Assembly (NCBI GenBank): GCA_027622495.1
Contig: JAQBYL010000300.1
Coordinates: forward strand, 1 to 5,560
DNA length: 5,560 nt
Source: Pseudomonadota bacterium
GTDB lineage: Bacteria; Pseudomonadota; Gammaproteobacteria; Pseudomonadales; Azotimanducaceae
Direction of reading: 5' to 3'
In this document: positions 1 through 5,472 of the stretch, in pieces
Position numbering within the stretch: position 1 is the stretch's first letter
Layout: every line of letters begins with the position of its first letter
The notes under the pieces: generated by a model
What the model was told of the DNA's origin: nothing
What the model saw: only the letters and a program-made list of their open reading frames with translations
Database searches by the model: none
Program-made: the position numbers and the translations under genes

Positions 1-414
1 TCGCTGGCGGGAGAGCATGGTCTGCTGCTATTCATGAATCGGTCGGCTGACTGGTGACCCTTCTGCAAACACCAGTTCGTGCAACTGGCAACCTGGGTCG
101 AAAAGTTTGACGCCATCGGTGTGAATGTCGCGGCGATGACCTACGACTCGGTGGAAATCCTCAAAGCCTTCCAGACAGAACAGAATCTTGGCTACGTGCT
201 GCTTCGCGATGAGGATGTCCACCACGTAAACGGCTTCGGCATACGCAACGAAGAGTATGAAGCCGGCCACCGTGGCTACGGCATACCGCATCCGGGCATT
301 TTTTATCTGTCGAGCAGCGGCGAAATTCTGGCCAAATTTGCCATACCCGGCTATCGCGAGCGACCACCAATGGAAGCCGTGTTTGAAACCGTGCAGGCCA
401 ACCTCGATCAATGA
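1..414 (+). CDS. Redoxin/peroxiredoxin-like protein, candidate selenoprotein (UxxC), 5' partial
   Basis: This is the C-terminal 137 codons of a thioredoxin-fold protein of the AhpC/TSA-redoxin group; its start lies before the window. The frame is open from base 1 to the TGA at 412-414, except for an internal TGA at 55-57. Around it the translation reads RSADW-U-PFCKHQ, and Cys-containing relatives carry a CPFC-type motif at this site, so the TGA takes the place of the attacking cysteine and Cys22 (fragment numbering) is the resolving residue. No other cysteine occurs. The HPGIFYL segment near residues 97-103 supplies the expected cis-proline loop (P98). A hairpin suited to a bacterial SECIS follows the TGA. 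The likely role is thiol-disulfide exchange or peroxide reduction; substrate and location cannot be told because the N-terminus is missing. The alternative is a cysteine codon changed to TGA by mutation or sequence error. A start at GTG 79 would remove the active site and is unlikely. Confidence 0.75.
72..88 (+). promoter_or_regulatory. Candidate bacterial SECIS hairpin
   Basis: Bases 72-77 (CCAGTT) pair perfectly with 83-88 (AACTGG) around the 5-nt loop CGTGC. The loop opens 20 nt after the TGA at 55-57 and has G at its second position. Known bacterial SECIS elements lie within the coding region just behind UGA, with the apical loop roughly 16-37 nt away and a G among its first two bases, so the geometry fits. 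A weak lower stem, GGT 53-55 with ACC 91-93, could bring the UGA to the base. SelB binding is inferred, not shown. Confidence 0.55.
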
Positions 415-421
415 ACCGCTG

Positions 422-455
422 ACCATTCGCAGGACTTCTTTGTCCTGCGAATGGT
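422..455 (+). terminator. Perfect 14-bp hairpin behind the redoxin gene, probable terminator
   Basis: Bases 422-435 are the exact reverse complement of 442-455, separated by the 6-nt loop TTCTTT. The stem begins 8 nt after the redoxin stop codon. The trailing bases TTGATTTG hold only a broken T-tract, so intrinsic termination may be partial; the hairpin could also protect the 3' end of the message. It separates the redoxin gene from the transporter operon. Confidence 0.65.
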
Positions 456-483
456 TGATTTGCGTGCCCGCCATGGCTTAAAT
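455..483 (+). promoter_or_regulatory. Possible sigma-70 promoter for the transporter operon
   Basis: TTGATT (455-460) matches the -35 consensus at 4 of 6 positions and TTAAAT (478-483) the -10 at 4 of 6, with a 17-bp spacer. Transcription would begin near 490, leaving a leader of about 22 nt before the ATG at 513. The position just after the terminator hairpin is sensible, but both boxes are weak and no operator was recognised. Confidence 0.35.
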
Positions 484-503
484 GCGCCCCGATTGTGCAG
501 TTT

Positions 504-508
504 AGGGA
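504..508 (+). promoter_or_regulatory. Ribosome binding site selecting ATG 513
   Basis: AGGGA lies 4 nt before the ATG at 513. It favours that start over the in-frame GTG at 495, which has no Shine-Dalgarno sequence and would put charged residues ahead of the signal peptide. Confidence 0.5.
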
Positions 509-512
509 AAAT

Positions 513-1370
513 ATGACATTGACCGGCCTGAAGGCCGTCGCCGCCATACCGATCCTGTTGATGGTTTGTGGCTGTGCGTCGATGCTGAATTCGGTGACAC
601 AAGGGCTCGCGAGTGATCTTTCTGCTGCGATCCTCGATAACCCCGATGTCGATGTGGTTCGGGAGGGCGCGCCCGCTTACCTGATCCTGATTGATGGGTT
701 GCTGCAAAACTCGCCAGATAATGTCGACCTGCTGCTGACGGCGGCTTCGTTGAACGGCGCCTACGCGGCTGCTTTCATCAGCGACGAAAACCGCGCCCGG
801 CTGATGGCTGACAAGGCCAGAAGCCAGGCCATGCGAGCCGCCTGTGTCGCCGCTCGTGGCTGTGATCTGGCCACCATTGCGTTTGTTGATTTCGAACACT
901 GGGTCGCCGCGCGCACGGCGAAAGACGTGGTGCTGATTCACGGTCTGGGCAGTGCGTGGGCCGGTTGGATTCAGGCCAATTCCGATGACTTCAATGCAAT
1001 CGCTGAGTTAGCCAGGGTAAAGCTGCTCATGCAGCGACTGATTGAGCTCGATGAGCGCTACGACTACGGCGCTGCGCATCTGTACATGGGCGTCTTTGAA
1101 ACTCTGCTCCCGCCGGCGCTGGGTGGCAGACCAGAGATAGGGCGGGTGCATTTCGAAAAAGCGGTGCAGATCTCGGGTGGGCGCCACCTGCTCACCAAGG
1201 TCATGTACGCTGATCAGTATGGTCGACTGGTGTTTGATCGTGAGTTACATGACCGCCTGCTGCGTGAGGTGCTGGCGAGTGACCCCCGGCAGCCGGGTCT
1301 GACGCTGATTAACACGGTTGCCCAACAGCGCGCCGTGGACTTACTGGAGACTGCTGATGACTACTTTTAA
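513..1370 (+). CDS. tatT: TRAP transporter TatT-family lipoprotein
   Basis: A 285-residue exported lipoprotein, likely the TatT component of a TRAP transporter. Residues 1-20 form a signal peptide with a hydrophobic core around AVAAIPILLMV, followed by VCGC; Cys21 is the probable lipidated residue, although Cys19 makes the lipobox unusual. The mature part is largely alpha-helical with TPR-like stretches, for example LLLTAASLNGAYAAAF near residues 73-88 and the segment around DERYDYGAAHLYMG near 180-193, which resembles conserved TatT sequence. In Treponema pallidum, TatT (Tp0956) is a TPR lipoprotein that partners the TRAP binding protein Tp0957, and the gene here is likewise directly followed by dctP. 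It overlaps dctP by 14 nt. Its suggested role is to hand ligand to or from DctP in the periplasm. Family assignment is from recognition plus context, and the membrane in which it is anchored is not certain. Confidence 0.83.
   Translation: MTLTGLKAVAAIPILLMVCGCASMLNSVTQGLASDLSAAILDNPDVDVVREGAPAYLILIDGLLQNSPDNVDLLLTAASLNGAYAAAFISDENRARLMADKARSQAMRAACVAARGCDLATIAFVDFEHWVAARTAKDVVLIHGLGSAWAGWIQANSDDFNAIAELARVKLLMQRLIELDERYDYGAAHLYMGVFETLLPPALGGRPEIGRVHFEKAVQISGGRHLLTKVMYADQYGRLVFDRELHDRLLREVLASDPRQPGLTLINTVAQQRAVDLLETADDYF
1346..1349 (+). promoter_or_regulatory. Ribosome binding site of dctP
   Basis: GGAG sits 7 nt before ATG 1357, inside the end of tatT. It decides for this start over the in-frame TTG at 1318. 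It is the best Shine-Dalgarno match within the operon; later genes seem to depend more on overlap with their upstream neighbour. Confidence 0.65.
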
Positions 1371-2367
1371 GCTGGCCCTGGCGACCGCGGTAACCGCCGC
1401 TGCGTTGCTTGTTGCGCCGCTGGCCCAGGCGTTGACGTTCAAGATCGCCACACTGTCACCAGATGGTTCAGCCTGGGTAAAAGTGCTGCGCCAGGCAGCC
1501 GCTGAGATCGAGCGACAAACGGCTGGCCGGGTTACCTTCAAGTTTTATCCCGGTGGGGTGATGGGAGATGACAAGACGGTTCTCAGAAAGATCCATGTCG
1601 GTCAACTCCACGGTGCAGTGATCACGGCCGGCGGGCTCACCCAGCACTACACCGATATACAACTTTACAATCTGCCCATGGTGTTCGGCTCCAACGAAGA
1701 GGTCGACTATGTGCGTGCACGCATGGATCCGGTTCTACTGGCCGGCCTTCGAGCCAACGGTTTTGTCGCCTTCGGCATAACCGAGGTTGGTTTTGCCTAT
1801 GCGATGGCAAAGAAAGAGTTCTCGAGTGTTGCCGATGTCAGGACTCAGAAGGTCTGGGTGCCGGATGGGGATCTGGGTTCTGCGCGGACATTACAGGCGT
1901 TTGAGATATCCCCGATCCCGCTGTCGATTGCTGATGTTCTGGCCGGGTTGCAGACCGGTCTGATTGGCGGCGTCGCCGTCCCGCCGGTGGGTGCCATCGC
2001 GCTGCAGTGGCACACTCATTTGAAGCATGTTCTGGATCTGCCACTGCTGTACGTCTATGGGTTGTTCACCCTGAGCGAGCGTCAGTACAGCAAAGTTGAC
2101 CAGGCCGATCAGAAAATCATGAGCACAGAATTTACCAAAGCTGTGAACACTGTGGATGCAGATGCGCGTCGTGATCATCTGCGGGCGATCTCAGCTCTCA
2201 AATCGCAGGGTCTGAATTGGGCTCCGGCCCCGGCTGCTGAGGTGGCGGAGTGGCAGGCCTACGCGGATCGTGCCTCGGTGAAGATGGTAGAAGATGGTTT
2301 TGTGTCTGAAGATCTTTATGTGAGTCTGTTGCAACATCTGGCCGAATTGCGCGATGGGGCTCGTTAG
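1357..2367 (+). CDS. dctP: TRAP transporter periplasmic substrate-binding protein (DctP family)
   Basis: This 336-residue protein is the periplasmic ligand receptor of the TRAP system. Residues 1-25 are a Sec signal peptide with probable cleavage after AQA. The mature protein starts LTFKIATLSPDGSAW, followed by family features: FKFYPGGVMGDD (61-72), LRKIHVGQLHGAV (76-88), YNLPMVF (104-110) and the hinge-side segment SPIPLSIADVLAGLQTGLIGG (185-205). Most TRAP binding proteins carry an Arg in a K-I/L-R-V-P stretch that binds a substrate carboxylate; here the stretch reads KVWVP, with Trp167 in its place. This matches the hydrophobic-ligand idea proposed for TatT-linked TRAP systems, so the generic symbol should not be read as dicarboxylate specificity. 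It overlaps tatT by 14 nt upstream and dctQ by 14 nt downstream, and GGAG lies 7 nt before its ATG. Family is secure; ligand is unknown. Confidence 0.93.
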   Translation: MTTFKLALATAVTAAALLVAPLAQALTFKIATLSPDGSAWVKVLRQAAAEIERQTAGRVTFKFYPGGVMGDDKTVLRKIHVGQLHGAVITAGGLTQHYTDIQLYNLPMVFGSNEEVDYVRARMDPVLLAGLRANGFVAFGITEVGFAYAMAKKEFSSVADVRTQKVWVPDGDLGSARTLQAFEISPIPLSIADVLAGLQTGLIGGVAVPPVGAIALQWHTHLKHVLDLPLLYVYGLFTLSERQYSKVDQADQKIMSTEFTKAVNTVDADARRDHLRAISALKSQGLNWAPAPAAEVAEWQAYADRASVKMVEDGFVSEDLYVSLLQHLAELRDGAR

Positions 2368-2821
2368 CCGCCTACGCGCCATCGTTTACGGTGCCGAAAC
2401 TGCGCTGCTGGTTGCGCTGCTCGGCGGAATGATCGTGATCGCCGCCTACCAGGTGATCGCCCGTAATCTGTTTGACACTGGACTTCTGTGGGGCGATTCA
2501 CTGGTGCGCATCATGGTGCTGTGGATTGCGGTGGTGGGGGCACTGGTCGCCTCGCGAACCGACGATCACATCCGCATGGATGTGATTACGCGTTTTCTGA
2601 AGCCGGTGCAGATTCGCTGGCTGCGACGATTTACTTGCCTCTTCACCAGCGTGATCCTTGGTGTTTTTGCCTGGTACAGCTACCAGTTTGTGCTGTTTGA
2701 GTATCAGGATCAGGCGATTGTCTTCGGGTCTGTCCCAGCCTGGATTGGGGAAGCCATCCTGCCTGTCGGCATGGGGATGATGAGTTTGCGTTACCTGCTC
2801 CACACGTTTGATCCGCCATGA
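2354..2821 (+). CDS. dctQ: TRAP transporter small permease (DctQ family)
   Basis: A 155-residue inner-membrane protein with four predicted membrane segments near residues 17-36, 47-66, 89-112 and 128-148, the usual DctQ size and topology. Typical family features are visible: YQVIARNLFDTGLLWGDSLVR (32-52) in the first loop, then VLWIAVVGALVASRTDDHIRMD (54-75), which resembles the conserved W-x3-GA and H-I-R-x-D signature. DctQ pairs with DctM to form the sodium-driven permease that receives ligand from DctP. Its ATG lies within the 3' end of dctP (14-nt overlap) with no clear Shine-Dalgarno sequence, and its stop overlaps the dctM start as ATGA, both pointing to coupled translation. Confidence 0.92.
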   Translation: MGLVSRLRAIVYGAETALLVALLGGMIVIAAYQVIARNLFDTGLLWGDSLVRIMVLWIAVVGALVASRTDDHIRMDVITRFLKPVQIRWLRRFTCLFTSVILGVFAWYSYQFVLFEYQDQAIVFGSVPAWIGEAILPVGMGMMSLRYLLHTFDPP

Positions 2822-4098
2822 TCTGGCTTGGGATTGTGGTACTGATTGTTGCAGCCGTGTGTGGCGCACCGCTTTTTGCGGTGCTCATGGGTGCTGCCAT
2901 GCTCGGCTTTCTGAGTGCGGATATTGACCTTGCCATCGTTTCCATCGAACTTTATCGGATTGTTGATACGCCACTTCTGGTCGCACTTCCGTTGTTTACT
3001 TTTGCCGGCTATATGTTGTCTGAGGCACGGACATCGCAGCGGCTTGTGGGTCTGGCACAGAGCCTGTTCGGCTGGATGCCGAGCGGTCTTGCGGTTGTGG
3101 CTTTTGGTGTCTGCGCGATATTTACCGCTCTGACCGGAGCATCAGGGGTTACCATAGTTGCGTTGGGGGCTTTGTTATTTCCTTCGCTTGTGAATTCGGG
3201 TTTCAGCGAACGCTTCAGACTGGGCCTGGTGACCACGTCGGGTAGCCTCGGTCTGTTGCTGGTGCCATCAGTGCCGCTCATCCTGTATGCGGTTGTGGTT
3301 CAGCAGATGGAGCTTGAAGAAACGTTCACTGTGGTTGACCTGTTTCTTGCCGGTCTGATCCCATTTTCGCTGATGTTCGGTCTGCTGATCGGCTGGACCC
3401 TCTGGCACCATCGCGGGGGCAAGATACCGCGCATCCCGTTTACCTGGCCGGCCGTTGGTAAAGCATTGGTGGCAGCGCGCTGGGAGTTACCCTTGCCGGT
3501 AGTGGTGCTCGGCGGTATATACAGCGGATACTTCGCAATCTCGGAAGCGGCCGCGGTGACTGCTCTGTATGTGGTGATTGCAGAAACATTACTTTACAGA
3601 GATGTTCCATGGCGCAAACTCCCGCAGGTGATGGTCAGATCGATGGTCATGGTTGGCGGCATCCTGTTGATTCTTGGCGTTGCCTTTGCATTCGCTAACT
3701 TCATGGTTGATGCGGAAGTGCCGCAGGCGCTGTTTGACTTCATGCAACGGCATATCGAAAGTCAACTGGCTTTTCTGCTGCTGTTGAATATTGTGCTGCT
3801 AATGCTTGGTGCAGTGCTCGATATCTTTTCTGCGTTGGTGATCATGGTGCCACTGATATTACCCGTAGCGATTGGTTATGGTGTTCACCCGGTTCACCTG
3901 GGGATCGTTTTTCTGGCAAATATGCAGATCGGCTACTTCACACCACCGGTCGGCATGAACCTGTTTATCTCAAGCTATCGTTTCAAAAAACCGCTGCTCG
4001 AAGTATACCTCGCGTGCTGGCCATTCATGGTCGTTCTGCTGGTTGCGCTCGCGCTGATTACCTACGTACCGTGGCTCAGCCTGGTGTTAGTGGATTGA
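2818..4098 (+). CDS. dctM: TRAP transporter large permease (DctM family)
   Basis: A 426-residue, highly hydrophobic inner-membrane protein of normal DctM length with around a dozen membrane segments; it is the transport channel of the TRAP complex. Recognisable family segments include VDTPLLVALPLFTFAGYML (49-67), IFTALTGASGVTIVALGALL (101-120), the LVPSVPLILYAVV stretch (148-160) where relatives have I-P-P-S-I-P-L-I-x-Y, and ANMQIGYFTPPVGMNLF (367-383), close to the conserved T-P-P-V-G-x-N-L-F near the C-terminus. Transport is expected to be secondary, driven by a cation gradient as in characterised TRAP systems. It starts with an ATGA overlap on dctQ and ends in TTGA shared with the next gene's probable start. 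The frame is intact throughout. Confidence 0.94.
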   Translation: MIWLGIVVLIVAAVCGAPLFAVLMGAAMLGFLSADIDLAIVSIELYRIVDTPLLVALPLFTFAGYMLSEARTSQRLVGLAQSLFGWMPSGLAVVAFGVCAIFTALTGASGVTIVALGALLFPSLVNSGFSERFRLGLVTTSGSLGLLLVPSVPLILYAVVVQQMELEETFTVVDLFLAGLIPFSLMFGLLIGWTLWHHRGGKIPRIPFTWPAVGKALVAARWELPLPVVVLGGIYSGYFAISEAAAVTALYVVIAETLLYRDVPWRKLPQVMVRSMVMVGGILLILGVAFAFANFMVDAEVPQALFDFMQRHIESQLAFLLLLNIVLLMLGAVLDIFSALVIMVPLILPVAIGYGVHPVHLGIVFLANMQIGYFTPPVGMNLFISSYRFKKPLLEVYLACWPFMVVLLVALALITYVPWLSLVLVD

Positions 4099-4679
4099 AA
4101 GCGCTTGTGTGCGCGGTTGTTCTGGTTCTGGCAACGCTGGCGCCGGACGCTTCTGCTGAACAGACACCGTCTGCGCTCGTAGAAGATTTTCATGCGGTTC
4201 TGATACGCGTGATGAAAGCGGAGGCGGGTTTTGATGATCGCCATGCGGACCTGATGAACGGTGTAGCGATGCTTTTTGATCTGCCCACGGTGGCCAGGAT
4301 CAGCGTTGGGAGCACCTGGAAAGAATTGTCTGACCCGCAGAGGCAGGAATACATTCTGGTCCTGCATGACCTCGTTGCTGCGACGTACGCAGATCGGTTT
4401 GTCAGATACAACAATCAGACATTTGTGACCGGGGAAGTTGTAGACGGCAAAGCCGGTGCGATCGTTAAGACCAACTTGTTGCGATCGGACGGGCCTGCCG
4501 TTTCGCTGGACTATTATTTTCGCAACGGCCTGGTGTTTGACGTCGTTGCAGACGGCGTCAGTGATCTTTCGCTGCGTCGGGTTGATTACAACAGCATTAT
4601 TAAAACCGAAGGTTTTCCGTCTCTACTGCAGAGACTTCGAGCCAACACTGCGGCATACCGGGCTGCAGATGAAGACTAG
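4095..4679 (+). CDS. mlaC: MlaC/HpnM-family periplasmic phospholipid-binding protein
   Basis: A 194-residue exported protein of the MlaC/Ttg2D family (Tol-Tol-Ttg2 type), which carries phospholipid or related lipids through the periplasm; HpnM of hopanoid clusters belongs to the same family. The TTG at 4095 gives MKALVCAVVLVLATLAPDASA, a compact Sec signal peptide with probable cleavage after Ala21. An ATG at 4014 is in frame but would overlap dctM by 85 nt and place 27 unlikely residues ahead of the signal. Family features are VGSTWKELSDPQRQEYILVL (71-90), TYADRFVRY (97-105), LDYYFRNGLVFDVVADGVS (138-156) and a C-terminal EGFPSLLQRLR (172-182). Length is near the family norm. No mlaFEDB genes are next to it; its partners here are MlaA and an MMPL-type protein, as in HpnM/HpnN-like arrangements, so the symbol denotes the family and not the classical Mla operon. 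Confidence 0.85.
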   Translation: MKALVCAVVLVLATLAPDASAEQTPSALVEDFHAVLIRVMKAEAGFDDRHADLMNGVAMLFDLPTVARISVGSTWKELSDPQRQEYILVLHDLVAATYADRFVRYNNQTFVTGEVVDGKAGAIVKTNLLRSDGPAVSLDYYFRNGLVFDVVADGVSDLSLRRVDYNSIIKTEGFPSLLQRLRANTAAYRAADED

Positions 4680-4719
4680 CAGTGTGCTGTGCCTGACAGT
4701 TGCGTAGCTGTCAGGGTGT
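4669..4719 (+). other. Out-of-frame lipoprotein signal peptide remnant of mlaA
   Basis: From ATG 4669, 11 nt before the end of the MlaC-family gene, the frame reads MKTSSVLCLTVA, then TAG at 4705-4707, then LSGC ending at 4719. Ignoring the stop, this is a model lipoprotein signal: charged start, hydrophobic core and LSGC lipobox. The mature MlaA protein, however, continues in another frame. A sense codon in place of TAG plus one extra base near 4720-4722 would give LSGC-TQLDGAEYATYDPFEG, a normal MlaA beginning. At least two changes are needed, so either the sequence is faulty here or the gene is damaged. Confidence 0.55.
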
Positions 4720-5471
4720 ACCAGCTGGATGGTGCCGAGTACGCCACCTACGATCCATTTGAAGGCGCCAACCGCCAGGCCTATGCCCTCACAGAACTGA
4801 TTGACAGCAAAGCCCTCAAACCGGTTGCGAAGGGCTATCAGAAGATTACACCGGGCTGGTTTCGAACCGGCGTAACAAACTTTTTTCGCAATCTGCGCAG
4901 CGTCGACAGTGTTGTTAATGGTCTTCTGCAGGGCAAACCGAAATCTGCCGCAATCGACCTCGGTCGAATCGTCATGAACACAACCCTGGGCCTGGGCGGG
5001 GTGGTGGATGTGGCGTCCCGTGCGGGTCTTGTGTTTCAGGATGAAGATATTGGCCAGACGCTGGCAGTCTGGGGTGTGACACGGACAGAGTTCGTCTACG
5101 TTCCTGTGTTTGGCCCCACGTCGACCAGGGACATTGCATCGCTCACGATCCAGGCATTCTTACCGAAGATCATCCTGGGCAACGCCTATGGAATCTGGAT
5201 GGCGGGTCTGGATCTTATAACGGTCCGCGCCAACGCCCTTTCGCTGACCGATGTGCGCGATGCTGCCGCCCTCGATCCGTATGCCTTCACGCGCGAAGCC
5301 TTCTATCAGCGTCGTCAGTATGTGATTTTCGATGGTGAACCACCCATCGACGGCTTCGACGAATTCTTTGATGAGTCAGACGAACTCCCCGATGATCCAC
5401 CCGCCGAAGAGCCTGCGCCCGGAAAGCAAACCACACCGGTAGGTCTGCCGGGTGCAGTGTCGGTGCAGTGA
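4689..5471 (+). CDS. mlaA: MlaA (VacJ)-family outer-membrane lipid-trafficking protein, start region disturbed
   Basis: MlaA sits in the outer membrane and removes phospholipids from its outer leaflet, passing them to MlaC. From a nominal GTG at 4689, 260 residues are open; the family core runs from YDPFEGANRQAY (21-32) through LKPVAKGYQKITP (43-55), RTGVTNFFRNLRSVDSVVN (59-77), LLQGKPKSAAIDLGR (79-93), NTTLGLGGVVDVAS (97-110) and the segment around EDIGQTLAVWGV (119-130) to VYVPVFGPTSTRD (137-149), all typical. The tail from residue 222 is acidic and proline-rich (DESDELPDDPPAEEPAP). In this frame there is no signal peptide or lipobox and no Shine-Dalgarno sequence, which is abnormal for an outer-membrane lipoprotein; a proper signal is readable in another frame from 4669. 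GTG 4716 is an alternative start but equally lacks export information. Family assignment is firm, while the true start and whether the gene is functional are open. Confidence 0.85.
   Translation: MPDSCVAVRVYQLDGAEYATYDPFEGANRQAYALTELIDSKALKPVAKGYQKITPGWFRTGVTNFFRNLRSVDSVVNGLLQGKPKSAAIDLGRIVMNTTLGLGGVVDVASRAGLVFQDEDIGQTLAVWGVTRTEFVYVPVFGPTSTRDIASLTIQAFLPKIILGNAYGIWMAGLDLITVRANALSLTDVRDAAALDPYAFTREAFYQRRQYVIFDGEPPIDGFDEFFDESDELPDDPPAEEPAPGKQTTPVGLPGAVSVQ
4692..4715 (+). repeat. 8-bp inverted repeat at the mlaC-mlaA junction
   Basis: CCTGACAG (4692-4699) and CTGTCAGG (4708-4715) are perfect inverted copies around the 8-nt loop TTGCGTAG, which contains the in-frame TAG that interrupts the mlaA signal sequence. 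It lacks a T-tract, so it is not a convincing terminator. It could be a hot spot for polymerase or assembly error. Confidence 0.6.
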
Positions 5472-5472
5472 C
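5451..5472 (+). repeat. 11-bp tandem duplication at the mlaA end / next gene start
   Basis: GGTGCAGTGTC (5451-5461) is followed directly by GGTGCAGTGAC (5462-5472), identical at 10 of 11 positions. The second copy carries both the mlaA stop TGA and the GTG used by the next gene. Because 11 is not a multiple of three, a duplication here would have shifted the last codons of mlaA. Confidence 0.6.

Noticed and set aside
79..414. Stand-alone 111-residue redoxin starting at GTG 79
   Set aside because: It begins inside the fold, lacks the CxxC active site, and the same frame continues upstream to base 1 with family-like sequence; it is better explained by read-through of TGA as selenocysteine.
28..941. 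Minus-strand open frames at 28-474, 161-547 and 408-941
   Set aside because: They lie opposite well-supported plus-strand genes, show no recognisable domains, and their low-quality His/Arg-rich translations are typical of antisense shadows.
1891..2869. Minus-strand open frames opposite dctP and dctQ
   Set aside because: No family resemblance, no ribosome binding site, and full overlap with conserved TRAP genes.
4014..4094. Longer N-terminus of the MlaC-family protein from ATG 4014
   Set aside because: It would overlap dctM by 85 nt and bury the signal peptide behind 27 residues that do not look like any export signal.
4705..4707. TAG in the mlaA signal region as pyrrolysine or programmed recoding
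   Set aside because: Even if read through, the frame after LSGC does not encode MlaA; nothing else in the window hints at pyrrolysine use, and no convincing slippery site is visible.
4692..4715. Inverted repeat as a transcription terminator between mlaC and mlaA
   Set aside because: Only 8 bp, no following T-tract, and it would split an otherwise continuous operon.
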